From RCIO01 sp035555795 (lineage in GTDB: Bacteria > Pseudomonadota > Alphaproteobacteria > Rhizobiales > Rhizobiaceae), in assembly GCA_035555795.1 (NCBI GenBank), contig DATMGE010000031.1, positions 1 through 37,933 of the forward strand: a stretch of DNA of 37,933 bases. Direction: 5' to 3'. The notes under the pieces were generated by a model, which was given only the letters and a program-made list of their open reading frames with translations, was not told the DNA's origin and did not search any database. The position numbers and the translations under genes were made by a program. Shown here in pieces: positions 8,244 to 15,956 of this stretch. Every line of letters begins with the position of its first letter. Within the stretch, counting starts at the first letter, position 1.

Positions 8244-9809
8244 TCAGGCCTTTGCGAGCCAGACCTGATGGAATTTCGGCCCGCTGACGAGGCCGAAGAC
8301 GAAGCCCTGCACCTGCTTCGTGGCGACCGACATTGTCGCGGACGTGTACATGGGCAGGTGCATGGCCTGCTCGATGACATAGCGCTGCATCTTGTAGAGC
8401 GCCTCGGTGCGCTCCGCGAGGTCGGAGGTGGCGACGGTGGCGTCGAGAAGCTCGCGGAACCCGTCGAGTTCGATGCCGCTGGCATTGAACAGCGCATTTG
8501 CCGCGAAGGTGCGCTCATAGTTCTGGCTCGGGTCGGGAAGGCCGCCCATCGGGGTCAGCATCATCACGCCCTTCTTCTCGATGAAGAAGTTCTGGTTGCC
8601 CTGCGCGGGCGGCGCGGGCGTGATCTTCAGCGTGATGCCGGCTTCCGCCATCTGGCTGACGATCATTTCCTGCCGCTGCATGGATGCCTGGTCGGGCCAG
8701 CCCCAGGCCGCGATCTCGATGCCGTCCGGATAGCCGGCCTCGGCCAGAAGGCTGCGTGCCTTTTCCGGGTCATGGGTGAAATAGTTGGCGGTTTCGGGGT
8801 CGGTCGCCCAGAAGCCGCCCGGAAACGCCGCCGAGGTCGGCTCGCCGAGACCCAGCATCAGCACCTTGTTCAGGTCTTCGCGGTTGATCGCATAGTTCAG
8901 CGCCTGCCGAACGCGGACATCGTCGAGCGGCGCCACGCCGTAATTGAAGCAGGCTGTCCAGAAGGTGAGCGAAGAACCGGCGACCGCGACCAGATCGGGG
9001 TTGCGCCGCGCGGTGGCGATCTGCTGTGCGCCGAGATTGAGCGCGAGGTCGGTCTCGCCTGCCACCACCGTGCGCGCGGCGGTGTTCAACTCATTGATGA
9101 TGCGGAAGTCGATCGCATCCAGATAGGGCAGGCCTTCGCGCCAGTAGTCGGGGTTGCGCTCGACGCGGATGATGTCGTTGTCGCGCCATTCGATGAACTT
9201 GAACGGGCCGCAGCCGACAGGGTTGCGGTCGACATTGCCGTCCGGCGCGGCCTTGATCGCCGTGGGCGAGATCATGCAGCCGGCGCGGTTGGTCAGGATC
9301 GTCGGCAGGCCGGCATTGGGCTGCTTGAGGCGGATCGTGACGCGGTGCTTGTTCGTCGCCTCGACGGTATCGACTGCCGTCAGGTCGGACTTCACATTGG
9401 AACGGGGATTGCTGATCGAGCGATCGAGGTTGAACTTCACCGCCTCGGCATCGAGCGGCGTGCCGTCATGGAATACGACGCCTTCCTCCAGATCGAGCAC
9501 CAGCGTGGTCGGATCGGTGAATTCCCAGGCGCGGGCGAGGCCCGGCTTCAGTTCCAGCGTTTCGGGATCGAAATCGATCAGCGCGTCGAAGAGCGAATAG
9601 AGCGAGTTGAAGTCCGGCACGTTGCGTCCGGTGGTCGGGTCGAGCGAGGCCGGATTGTAGGGCATTGCAACGCGAAGCTTGCCGCCACGCGCCGGCTCTT
9701 CGGCCTGCGCGCGCGCCACGGCCGGCAGGAGTGCGACGGTGCCCAGGGCGCCACCTCCCTTCAACAGTTCGCGACGGTCGACATTCGGCATTGCATTGCG
9801 GATATTCAT
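8244..9809 (-). CDS. ABC transporter substrate-binding protein, family 5 (peptide/nickel/opine type), Tat-exported
   Basis: A 521-residue periplasmic binding protein of the OppA/DppA family. The N-terminus carries a twin-arginine signal (DRRELLKGGG, then a hydrophobic run ending near ARAQA), so it is probably exported folded by Tat. Family blocks are visible: GGKLRVAMPYNPASLDP at the mature start, then VLDLEEGVVFHDGTPLDAEAV and FNLDRSI. The ATG at 9809 is chosen because GGGAG precedes it and because the frame upstream lacks family sequence. No permease or ATPase genes are adjacent, so it must use components encoded elsewhere or be an orphan receptor. Ligand unknown. Confidence 0.92.
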   Translation of the reverse strand: MNIRNAMPNVDRRELLKGGGALGTVALLPAVARAQAEEPARGGKLRVAMPYNPASLDPTTGRNVPDFNSLYSLFDALIDFDPETLELKPGLARAWEFTDPTTLVLDLEEGVVFHDGTPLDAEAVKFNLDRSISNPRSNVKSDLTAVDTVEATNKHRVTIRLKQPNAGLPTILTNRAGCMISPTAIKAAPDGNVDRNPVGCGPFKFIEWRDNDIIRVERNPDYWREGLPYLDAIDFRIINELNTAARTVVAGETDLALNLGAQQIATARRNPDLVAVAGSSLTFWTACFNYGVAPLDDVRVRQALNYAINREDLNKVLMLGLGEPTSAAFPGGFWATDPETANYFTHDPEKARSLLAEAGYPDGIEIAAWGWPDQASMQRQEMIVSQMAEAGITLKITPAPPAQGNQNFFIEKKGVMMLTPMGGLPDPSQNYERTFAANALFNASGIELDGFRELLDATVATSDLAERTEALYKMQRYVIEQAMHLPMYTSATMSVATKQVQGFVFGLVSGPKFHQVWLAKA

Positions 9810-9874
9810 TTCAAACTCCCGGTTTCCGCGCGAAACGGCATGATGACCAGCAGTCCAGCCCGCGCGCGGACGGA

Positions 9875-9903
9875 TCATTGTCCGCTCATTTCCTCTGGGT
9901 CAA
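9875..9903 (-). promoter_or_regulatory. possible promoter of the binding-protein gene
   Basis: On the minus strand TTGACC (9903-9898) is followed after 17 bases by CAATGA (9880-9875). The -35 is good and the -10 is poor. It gives a leader of about 55-60 bases before the ATG. Confidence 0.35.
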
Positions 9904-9961
9904 GGAAGAGCACGTGGCCGTGCGGAAAACGGCGCGCCGGGAGCAAAGAATGGAACTCGTT

Positions 9962-10273
9962 CTACTCGTCGTCTTCATCCGACAGGAGCCGGGTCGCCCG
10001 CCAGCGGGTCAGCGCCGCGTTGATTTCGTCCACCACGAAATGACGGGCCGCATCGCGGTCATAGCCCTCGTCGAGCAGGGTGTCATATTGCGTATGGGCA
10101 TGGCGCACATGCGCGACAGTCGCGATCCACACGGCAATGGAGGGCGGCAGTTCGCGCATCTTGCGGGCCAGTGCTGCCTCGCGGATCGCTTCGATGTCGG
10201 CATAGGGGGCAAGCGGCAGCAGCGTCGTCAGCGCCTTGCCGATTTCGCGCTGCCGGCCGGTCGAAGCCTTCAT
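9962..10273 (-). CDS. small DUF2293-like protein
   Basis: A 103-residue soluble protein, predicted mostly helical and with an acidic tail (DEDDE). The central block VRHAHTQYDTLLDEGYDRDAAR resembles DUF2293 proteins of Alphaproteobacteria, whose function is unknown; this match is from memory. Its ATG overlaps the trmO stop codon by four bases (ATGA), so the two are probably translationally coupled and transcribed together. The histidine-rich stretch (H57, H60) could bind metal, but this is only a suggestion. Confidence 0.78.
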   Translation of the reverse strand: MKASTGRQREIGKALTTLLPLAPYADIEAIREAALARKMRELPPSIAVWIATVAHVRHAHTQYDTLLDEGYDRDAARHFVVDEINAALTRWRATRLLSDEDDE

Positions 10274-10788
10274 GAGCGATTGCCGCCGATGGCGTCCGGC
10301 ACCGCATCGGTGGAGGCGAAATAGGGCTTCAGGTCGATGACCGGCGTGCCGTCCAGAACGTCGATCGCTTCCAGCGTAAGGATAGCCACATCCATGTCGA
10401 TCGCGACGACCCTGGCGACATGCAGGCCGATGGGGTTGGGCCGCACCGGCGAACGAAGGGAAAAGACGCCGCGCGGCTCGGTCGCATGGCGCGGCTGCTG
10501 GACAATCAGGTCGCGTTGCGCGCGATCGAGCCAGGTCAGGATGGCGACATGGCTGAAGCGCTCCAGTCCGCGCAGGCCATCGCGATAGCGCGGATCGAGC
10601 GCGATGGAAGCCGGTTGCCCGGTGGCGCGGGCGGCGGCCATGTTCTTGGGGCATTCGGCGCGCTCGGTCCATGGCGAGCGGATGCGGCCGATGAAGACGA
10701 CGCCCGCATCGGGCGGCATTGCGCCCGGATTGAAGGGGAGGGCGCTTTCGCCGTCCCGTGATTGCTGAAATCCTGTGTCGTCGGTCAC
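10270..10788 (-). CDS. trmO: tRNA (N6-threonylcarbamoyladenosine37-N6)-methyltransferase TrmO
   Basis: A 172-residue member of the TsaA/TrmO (YaeB) family, which uses S-adenosylmethionine to methylate t6A37 of tRNA-Thr. Hallmarks are IGRIRSPW near the N-terminus, FSLRSPVRPNPIGLHVARV in the middle and LDGTPVIDLKPYF near the end. It is shorter than the E. coli protein of about 235 residues, as many family members are. The start is a GTG at 10788 without a clear ribosome-binding site; the next ATG would remove conserved sequence. It is divergent from sahR, with an AT-rich palindrome between them, and overlaps the downstream DUF2293-like gene by four bases. Its product, S-adenosylhomocysteine, is the ligand proposed for SahR. 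Confidence 0.88.
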   Translation of the reverse strand: MTDDTGFQQSRDGESALPFNPGAMPPDAGVVFIGRIRSPWTERAECPKNMAAARATGQPASIALDPRYRDGLRGLERFSHVAILTWLDRAQRDLIVQQPRHATEPRGVFSLRSPVRPNPIGLHVARVVAIDMDVAILTLEAIDVLDGTPVIDLKPYFASTDAVPDAIGGNRS

Positions 10789-10820
10789 GGCCGCACTTGA
10801 ACTCGTTCGCCGGGAAACAT

Positions 10821-10840
10821 AAAGATATATTTATATCTTT
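10821..10840. promoter_or_regulatory. palindromic operator between trmO and sahR
   Basis: AAAGATATA-TT-TATATCTTT is a perfect 9-bp inverted repeat with a 2-bp centre, strikingly AT-rich in GC-rich DNA. It ends 10 bases before the sahR start and contains TATATT (a -10 for sahR) and, on the other strand, TATAAA (a -10 for trmO). ArsR-family dimers bind such sites, so autoregulation by SahR is likely. Confidence 0.75.
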
Positions 10841-10850
10841 GGAGTTCTGA

Positions 10851-11852
10851 ATGGCGGCGCAACCATCCATCACCCTCGACCGCATGGTAGATACATTGAA
10901 GGCGGCGGCGGAATCCAGCCGGTTGCGTATCCTTCTGCTGCTCTCCCATGGCGACCTTACCGTGTCCGACGTCACGGAAATATTGAACCAGTCGCAGCCG
11001 CGCGTTTCGCGCCATCTCAAGCTTCTGCTCGATGCCGGCCTGATCGAGCGCTATCAGGAGGGCTCCTGGGCCTATTTCAGGCTGTCGGATGCGGAGGCGG
11101 CGCCGGAATTCGTGCAAAGCATGCTGGCCCTCGTTGCGCGCAGCGACGCGGTGGTGGCGCGCGATGCGGAGCGGCTGGCGGCAGTGAAGCGGCGTCGGCA
11201 ATTGCGCGCGGTGGAATATTTCAGCCGCAATGCCGGCAGTTGGGATCGCATCCGCTCGCTTCACGTGCCGGATGCCGCCGTGGAGGCGGCGATGATCGAG
11301 ATCGTCGGCGACCGGCCTTTCCAGGCCATGGCCGATCTAGGCACCGGTACCGGCCGGCTTCTGGAAATCTTCGCGCCGCTCTATCGGCGCGGCGTGGGCA
11401 TCGACCTGTCGCGCGAGATGTTGACGGTGGCGCGCGCCAATCTCGACCGGGCAGGCATCGCACATGCCCAAGTGCGGCAGGGCGATCTCTTTGCGCCGCC
11501 GGTGGAGCGCGACCAGTTCGACCTCGTGACCATGCATCAGGTACTGCACTATCTGGAGGATCCGGCCTCGGCCGTGAAGGAAGCGGCTCAGCTGCTGCGG
11601 CCGGCGGGCCGGCTCCTCATCGTCGACTTCGCGCCGCACAAGCTGGAATTCCTGCGCGACGAGCACGCGCATCTGCGGCTCGGCTTTTCCGACCGCCAGA
11701 TCGAGGACTGGATGAAGGAAGCGGGGCTCGACCTCGTCGATCGCCGCTCCTTCGAGCGGGGCGAGGCGGGTGCGCCCGGGCTGACGGTGAAACTGTGGAT
11801 CGGGCAGGACAGACGGTTGCTGATCGCCGATGCGCTCCAGTCGGTCGCGTAA
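10851..11852 (+). CDS. sahR: ArsR-family regulator with a methyltransferase-like sensor domain (SahR-type)
   Basis: A 333-residue two-domain protein. Residues 10-85 form an ArsR winged helix, with a recognition region near QSQPRVSRHLKLLLDAGLIE and wing GSWAYFRLS. From about residue 150 comes a class I methyltransferase fold with the SAM-binding motif DLGTGTGRLLEI near residue 162. This architecture is that of SahR, which represses S-adenosylmethionine-cycle genes (ahcY, metH/metE, metF, metK) until S-adenosylhomocysteine binds the methyltransferase-like domain. None of those genes is adjacent here; the neighbours are trmO (divergent) and a terminator. GGAG precedes the ATG. A catalytic methyltransferase role is possible but less likely. 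The family call is strong and the regulon is inferred. Confidence 0.85.
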   Translation: MAAQPSITLDRMVDTLKAAAESSRLRILLLLSHGDLTVSDVTEILNQSQPRVSRHLKLLLDAGLIERYQEGSWAYFRLSDAEAAPEFVQSMLALVARSDAVVARDAERLAAVKRRRQLRAVEYFSRNAGSWDRIRSLHVPDAAVEAAMIEIVGDRPFQAMADLGTGTGRLLEIFAPLYRRGVGIDLSREMLTVARANLDRAGIAHAQVRQGDLFAPPVERDQFDLVTMHQVLHYLEDPASAVKEAAQLLRPAGRLLIVDFAPHKLEFLRDEHAHLRLGFSDRQIEDWMKEAGLDLVDRRSFERGEAGAPGLTVKLWIGQDRRLLIADALQSVA

Positions 11853-11856
11853 AAGG

Positions 11857-11884
11857 AAAGAGCCGGTCGGATGACCGGCTCTTT
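11857..11884. terminator. Rho-independent terminator after sahR
   Basis: A perfect 12-bp stem (AAAGAGCCGGTC at 11857-11868, GACCGGCTCTTT at 11873-11884) with a GGAT loop, starting five bases after the sahR stop. Because the stem is symmetrical with A- and T-rich ends, it can also serve the small minus-strand ORF that ends at 11920. Confidence 0.88.
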
Positions 11885-11919
11885 CGCATTACCCGCCAGA
11901 GCAGTCTGGATCCATATCT

Positions 11920-12006
11920 TCAGGGAAGAACCCCGATGACGGCAGCGCCGACAAAAGCAAATGCTGCGCACAGAATGATTGCGTTGATCGGTCTGGAAAG
12001 TCCCAT
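11920..12006 (-). CDS. 28-residue predicted membrane protein
   Basis: A short ORF: ATG at 12006, stop TGA at 11922-11920. A near-consensus ribosome-binding site, GAGGAGG, stands about seven bases before the ATG. The peptide has a short polar head (MGLSRPIN) and then one uninterrupted hydrophobic run of about 18 residues (IILCAAFAFVGAAVIGV) ending in LP, so a single membrane helix is expected. It lies alone between sahR and the DMT permease gene, with the sahR terminator 36 bases past its stop. I know no family for it. The strong ribosome-binding site and clean membrane helix argue that it is real. Confidence 0.55.
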   Translation of the reverse strand: MGLSRPINAIILCAAFAFVGAAVIGVLP

Positions 12007-12177
12007 TTCACAGCCTCCTCAGCAAGCTATGGGCAGGAGTCTAAGGCTGGAGCCTCGTCTGGCAAGGAGAAATGTTGCTGCAGTGCAGTCGCATCGTGGA
12101 AAACGGATTCCGGAAATTGTGGCAAGAGTGGGAAAATAAACGGCTTTTTCCCGACGTAAAATCGTTTGAAAAAAATT

Positions 12178-13131
12178 TCATTCCGGCCGGCGGGCGGCGC
12201 TGCGTTCATTTGCCGGCGCCTGTCGGAACAGGCGGGTGATTCGCCCGTCCACCACTAGCAGGCCAAGCCCGATCAGGGCGATTCCGCCGGCTTCGTAGCG
12301 ATCCATCTGCTCGCCCAGCAGCAGTATGCCGAGCAGGATGGCGCTGAGCGGCACGAGCAGGGTGACCAGTGAGGTGTTGGTCGCACCGGCGCTGCGGATG
12401 AGCCGGAAATAGATCACATAGGCGAAGGCGGTCGAGGCAAGCGCCAGCGCCAGGACGGCGCTCCAGGTGGTCGTGCTGGCGGAAAAGAGCCCGGCGGCGC
12501 CGGAGGTAGCGAGCACGACCGGCAGCATGATGAGGGTGGACATTGTGAGCTGGCCGGTGGCGACGAGCTCCGGCGCCAGCCCGGTGAAGCGCTTGGCGAA
12601 GATGCTGGCGCAGGCATAGGAGCAGGCGGTTCCGATCAGCGCGAACTTGGCCCAGGCGGGGCCGCCAAGACCGGCGATCAGGCCGGGGCCGACCATGACG
12701 GCGGTGCCCGCAATGCCCAGCAGGATGCCGGCCGCCTTGCGCGCGGTGAGCGCCTCGCCAGCCAGCCGGCTCGCCAGCAGCATGGTCCAGAAGGGCGTGG
12801 TGGCATTGAGGACCGAGGCGAGCCCCGCGCCGATCTCGGTCTGCCCCGCAAACATCAGCGAGAAGGGGATGACATTGTTGAGCAGCGACAGACCGAGGAA
12901 GCTCGCGGCCATCGGCAGGATGGCGGCGAAGGAGATGCCGCGCGCCAGCAGATAGAAATGGAGCGCGATGGCCGCGATGCCGACGCGGAACAGGACGAGA
13001 TTGAGCGGCGGGATCTCGGCCACCGCGATACGGGCGAAAAAGAACGAGCCGCCCCACAGCGCGCCGAGCAGGAACAGCAGCCCCCAGTCTGAGGCGGAGA
13101 TCGAAGTCTGGCTGTCGTCTGGCTGTGTCAT
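12178..13131 (-). CDS. EamA/DMT-family permease
   Basis: A 317-residue drug/metabolite transporter superfamily protein with two EamA repeats of about five helices each (residues 15-145 and 160-295). Typical blocks are WGLLFLLGALWGGSFFFAR in the first helix and the glycine-rich LLGIAGTAVMVGPG and LIGLGLLVVDG ending each repeat. Such carriers move amino acids or other small metabolites across the inner membrane; no ligand can be assigned. The ATG at 13131 lacks a strong ribosome-binding site. The C-terminal tail is basic and cytoplasmic. It is divergent from the decarboxylase gene. Confidence 0.92.
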   Translation of the reverse strand: MTQPDDSQTSISASDWGLLFLLGALWGGSFFFARIAVAEIPPLNLVLFRVGIAAIALHFYLLARGISFAAILPMAASFLGLSLLNNVIPFSLMFAGQTEIGAGLASVLNATTPFWTMLLASRLAGEALTARKAAGILLGIAGTAVMVGPGLIAGLGGPAWAKFALIGTACSYACASIFAKRFTGLAPELVATGQLTMSTLIMLPVVLATSGAAGLFSASTTTWSAVLALALASTAFAYVIYFRLIRSAGATNTSLVTLLVPLSAILLGILLLGEQMDRYEAGGIALIGLGLLVVDGRITRLFRQAPANERSAARRPE

Positions 13132-13242
13132 GATTTGCGTATCCGGATATGCGGACGGGAATCACTACGTTCGCGGCAGCCTTTCAGCCACCCGTTTCCT
13201 GCATTGGCTCAATGGAAGATCGGCGGTGTCTTGGCGGGTTTC

Positions 13243-13265
13243 CGTCCGGCTGCAAAATATTCTAG
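13243..13265 (+). promoter_or_regulatory. repeated upstream motif, copy 1
   Basis: This 23-base segment, with core GGCTGCAAAAT and end TCTAG, lies 21 bases before the decarboxylase start. It matches 20 of 23 bases of the segment at 22218-22240, just before the djlA-like gene. It is probably a promoter or part of a dispersed repeat. Confidence 0.4.
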
Positions 13266-13286
13266 CCTGTTCGCGCAGGAGGCACG

Positions 13287-14504
13287 ATGCAGCGATTCAC
13301 CAATGCGCAGGAAGCCGCGCTCGCCATGCGCCCCGATGAGCCGGTCTACTGCTTCCGGCCGGATGTGCTGAAGGCGGATGCCCGCGCATTCATGGACATG
13401 TTCCCCGGCAAGACCGCCTATGCGGTGAAGACCAATGGCGAGCGCATGGTGCTAAAGGCGCTGGCCGACACCGGCGTGAACGCCTTCGATGTCGCCTCGC
13501 CGGCCGAATTCGCCGCGGTGCGCGACGTCGCCCCGCAGGCCGAGATGCTCTACATGCATCCGGTCAAGGCGCAGTCGGATATCAGACTGGCGCTGGAGAC
13601 CTATGGTATCCGCACCATCGCGGTCGACCATGAGGACGAGATCACCAAGCTGACGCGGGTGGTGCGCGCGCTGGATATCGATCCGGGCACGATGACGGTG
13701 TTCGTGCGCATCCAGACCAAGGGCCATGCGGCCTACGAACTGTCGAAGAAATTCGGCGCGGGGCCGGCGGCGGCGGTGGAACTGCTGCAAAGGCTGCACC
13801 GCTCGGGCTATCGCGTCGGCATCTGCTTCCATGTCGGCAGCCAGATCGAGGAGCCGGAGACCTATGATCGGGCGCTGGCCTCGGCCGACTGGGTGCGCAA
13901 CCGCGCCGGCATTCCGATCGCGGCGCTCGATGTCGGCGGCGGCTTTCCCGCCAAGTACCGCCACGATCCCAGCCGCAAGAAGCCGGACATGCCCTCGCTC
14001 TCCGAACTGATGGCGCGGCTGCGCGACGACATCGTGGCGTGGAATTTCGGCGACATGCCGCTGGTGGCGGAGCCGGGGCGCGTCATCGTCGCGCGCGCCT
14101 TCTCGCTGATCGTGCGGGTGCTGCTGCGCAAGGGCAGGCGGCTCTACATAAATGACGGCATATGGGCGTCGCTGTCGGATTCATGGACCGGCAAGATCAC
14201 CCTGCCGGCGCGCTTCATCCCCGATCCGGCGATCCGCACGCGCAACGGAGACCCGTCGGCGATCGTGCCGTTCAAGGTGTGCGGCGCGACCTGCGATTCC
14301 GTCGACATCCTGTCGCGGCCGTTCTGGCTGCCGGAGACGGTGGACACCGGCGACTGGATCGAGATCGGCCATATCGGCGCCTATTCTCTGTCGCTGCGTA
14401 CGCGCTTCAACGGCTTCTATCCGGATACGTTCGTGGAAGTCACGACGCCCTTCGAGGCGGGCGGTGAGGCGGTGGGTTTCGCGAGCCTTGAGACGATGGG
14501 GTGA
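13287..14504 (+). CDS. fold-type III PLP-dependent ornithine/lysine-type decarboxylase
   Basis: A 405-residue alanine-racemase-fold decarboxylase, of the eukaryotic-type ornithine / bacterial lysine-ornithine / diaminopimelate decarboxylase group. The PLP lysine is Lys48 in AYAVKTN; other blocks are CFHVGSQ, LDVGGGFP and the phosphate-binding VAEPGR. The catalytic Cys336 sits in CGATCDSVD, as in ornithine decarboxylases (GxTCDxxD). It would make putrescine or cadaverine in the cytoplasm, or a related amine if the substrate differs. An AGGAGG site precedes the ATG. It stands alone, next to a divergent DMT permease. The exact substrate cannot be fixed by eye. Confidence 0.85.
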   Translation: MQRFTNAQEAALAMRPDEPVYCFRPDVLKADARAFMDMFPGKTAYAVKTNGERMVLKALADTGVNAFDVASPAEFAAVRDVAPQAEMLYMHPVKAQSDIRLALETYGIRTIAVDHEDEITKLTRVVRALDIDPGTMTVFVRIQTKGHAAYELSKKFGAGPAAAVELLQRLHRSGYRVGICFHVGSQIEEPETYDRALASADWVRNRAGIPIAALDVGGGFPAKYRHDPSRKKPDMPSLSELMARLRDDIVAWNFGDMPLVAEPGRVIVARAFSLIVRVLLRKGRRLYINDGIWASLSDSWTGKITLPARFIPDPAIRTRNGDPSAIVPFKVCGATCDSVDILSRPFWLPETVDTGDWIEIGHIGAYSLSLRTRFNGFYPDTFVEVTTPFEAGGEAVGFASLETMG

Positions 14505-14508
14505 AAAA

Positions 14509-14604
14509 GAGCGAATAGCGAATAGTGAGTAGCGAATAGGGAAAGAAGGATGCGCGCTTCGTCAGCCGCACCACTACTCCCTATTGGCTACTCGCTATTC
14601 GCTC
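14509..14604. repeat. heptamer-built inverted repeat between convergent genes
   Basis: The left arm, 14509-14542, is a tandem of 7-base units: GCGAATA, GCGAATA, GTGAGTA, GCGAATA, then GGGA. The right arm, 14578-14604, is its inverted copy with one unit fewer. The loop is about 35 bases. It begins a few bases after the decarboxylase stop and ends just before the mltB stop, where it may act as a bidirectional terminator. The unit-length difference suggests growth or loss by slippage. Confidence 0.75.
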
Positions 14605-14608
14605 CTTC

Positions 14609-15787
14609 TCACAAATTCGCCAGCAGCGCCGGCGTCGGCCAGCCATCGGCGGGCAGGCCGAGGCGGAGTTGCTCCTGTCGCACCGCGTCACGCGTCATGG
14701 TGCCGAGAATGCCGTCGATCCCGCCGACATCGTAGCCCTTGTCCTGGAGTTTCTGCTGCAGGAGCTTCATCGTCTCGCCGGTGAGGCCTTCCTCGGGCCT
14801 GCGCGGATCGAGCTTGGGCGCGCCGGCGAAGCGGGTGGCGAGGTTGGCCGCCGTCAGCGTGTAGGTGAAGGACTGGTTCCATTCGAGATAGACGTCGAAG
14901 TTCCGGTAGACGAGGAAGGCCGGGCCCTTGCGCCCCATGGGCAGCGCCAGTCCCGCTTCGGGCTGCGAAATGTCGAGCGGCCGGCCGTCATGTGCCTTCA
15001 CGCCCCATTCGGCCCATTGGGAGATCGGCAGCCGGTTGACGCGGCCGGTCTGCTCCCAGGGCAGGTCGTCGGGAATGTCGACCTCCAGCATCCATGGTTC
15101 GCCGGCGCGCCAGCCGCGCGAGCGGATCTTCGCGGCCGTGGTCAGGATCACGTCGGGCGCACTGTTGCGGACATCGACCTTGCCGTCGCCATCGCCGTCC
15201 ACGCCCTTGGTGAGGATGTCGGAAGGCAGCATCTGCGTCTGGCCGACCTCGCCGGCCCATGCGCCCTTCACGTCGGCGGGAAGCGTGCCGTTGTCGATGA
15301 GGGTAAGCAGCGGCACGATTTGTGGCCGGAACAAGTCCGGTCGGCGGCAGTCATGCGCCAGCGTGACCAGCGCATCGAGCGTGTTGAAATCGCCCTGCAC
15401 GGCGCCGAAATCCGTCTCCAGCGCCCAGAAGGCCGTGATGACCGGACCCGGCACGCCGAATTCGCGCTCGGCGCGGGCGAACACGTCGGCATAGCGATCG
15501 AGATTTCGCTTGCCGTTTTCCAGCCGGTAGTTGTTGATCATCCGCGATGAAAACTCGTTGAATGTCTGGCTGAAAACGCCCTGCGCGCGGTCGCGCTGGA
15601 GCACGCGCTGGTCCACATCGGCGGCCCGCAGCGCCGCAACGCCGCGTTCGCCGACGCCGGCGGCCTGCGCTTCCTGCGTGATCTGCGCCTTCCATGCGCC
15701 GAAATCGCCGCCGCATTGCTGGGCCAGCGCCGGCGAGGCGGCAAGGAGAAGGATGGCGCTCAGCGCCAGACGCAGCTTCTTCGGCAT
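14609..15787 (-). CDS. lytic murein transglycosylase, MltB family, with peptidoglycan-binding domain
   Basis: A 392-residue exported protein. A Sec signal peptide (hydrophobic core to about residue 22, ALAQQ) has no lipobox, so the protein should be soluble in the periplasm, unlike E. coli MltB. An SLT_2 domain follows, with catalytic Glu124 in FWALETDFG and the block GEVGQTQMLPSDIL. The C-terminus is a PG_binding_1 domain (LQQKLQDKGYDVGGIDGILG, then TRDAVRQEQLRLGL). It cleaves the MurNAc-GlcNAc bond to give 1,6-anhydro ends. Two adjacent ATG codons exist (15790 and 15787); the second has better spacing from GGAG. Confidence 0.92.
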   Translation of the reverse strand: MPKKLRLALSAILLLAASPALAQQCGGDFGAWKAQITQEAQAAGVGERGVAALRAADVDQRVLQRDRAQGVFSQTFNEFSSRMINNYRLENGKRNLDRYADVFARAEREFGVPGPVITAFWALETDFGAVQGDFNTLDALVTLAHDCRRPDLFRPQIVPLLTLIDNGTLPADVKGAWAGEVGQTQMLPSDILTKGVDGDGDGKVDVRNSAPDVILTTAAKIRSRGWRAGEPWMLEVDIPDDLPWEQTGRVNRLPISQWAEWGVKAHDGRPLDISQPEAGLALPMGRKGPAFLVYRNFDVYLEWNQSFTYTLTAANLATRFAGAPKLDPRRPEEGLTGETMKLLQQKLQDKGYDVGGIDGILGTMTRDAVRQEQLRLGLPADGWPTPALLANL

Positions 15788-15817
15788 CATGTACTCCACT
15801 CGTCGATGAGGCGATCC

Positions 15818-15921
15818 AGAGCATTTCCGATTTTTCACATGATCGCGGGAATGCTCTATCTCTTTGTTTTTACGCTATTCCGGACGCAAAGCCGCTGCGC
15901 AGTTCTGCCGGAATTCCTCTA
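15818..15921. repeat. composite intergenic repeat of rhizobial mosaic type
   Basis: Two linked hairpin modules fill the gap between the mltB-like and GH25 genes. Module 1 pairs AGAGCATTTCC (15818-15828) with GGGAATGCTCT (15847-15857), one mismatch. Module 2 pairs TTCCGG (15878-15883) with CCGGAA (15908-15913), ends in CTCTAG, and holds the CCGCTGCGCA core familiar from rhizobial intergenic mosaic elements. The family link is from memory. Confidence 0.6.
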
Positions 15922-15956
15922 GCCTGCATCGATGCATACGTCGCTTGAAATTCGCG

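Noticed and set aside
9665..10324. 219-codon plus-strand ORF over the binding-protein start and DUF2293-like gene
   Set aside because: It overlaps two genes with motif support on the other strand and has no domain features.
12130..12152. Inverted repeat GGGAAAA...TTTTCCC after the DMT permease gene as a terminator
   Set aside because: AT-rich 7-bp arms with a 9-base loop and no T-run; too weak to call.
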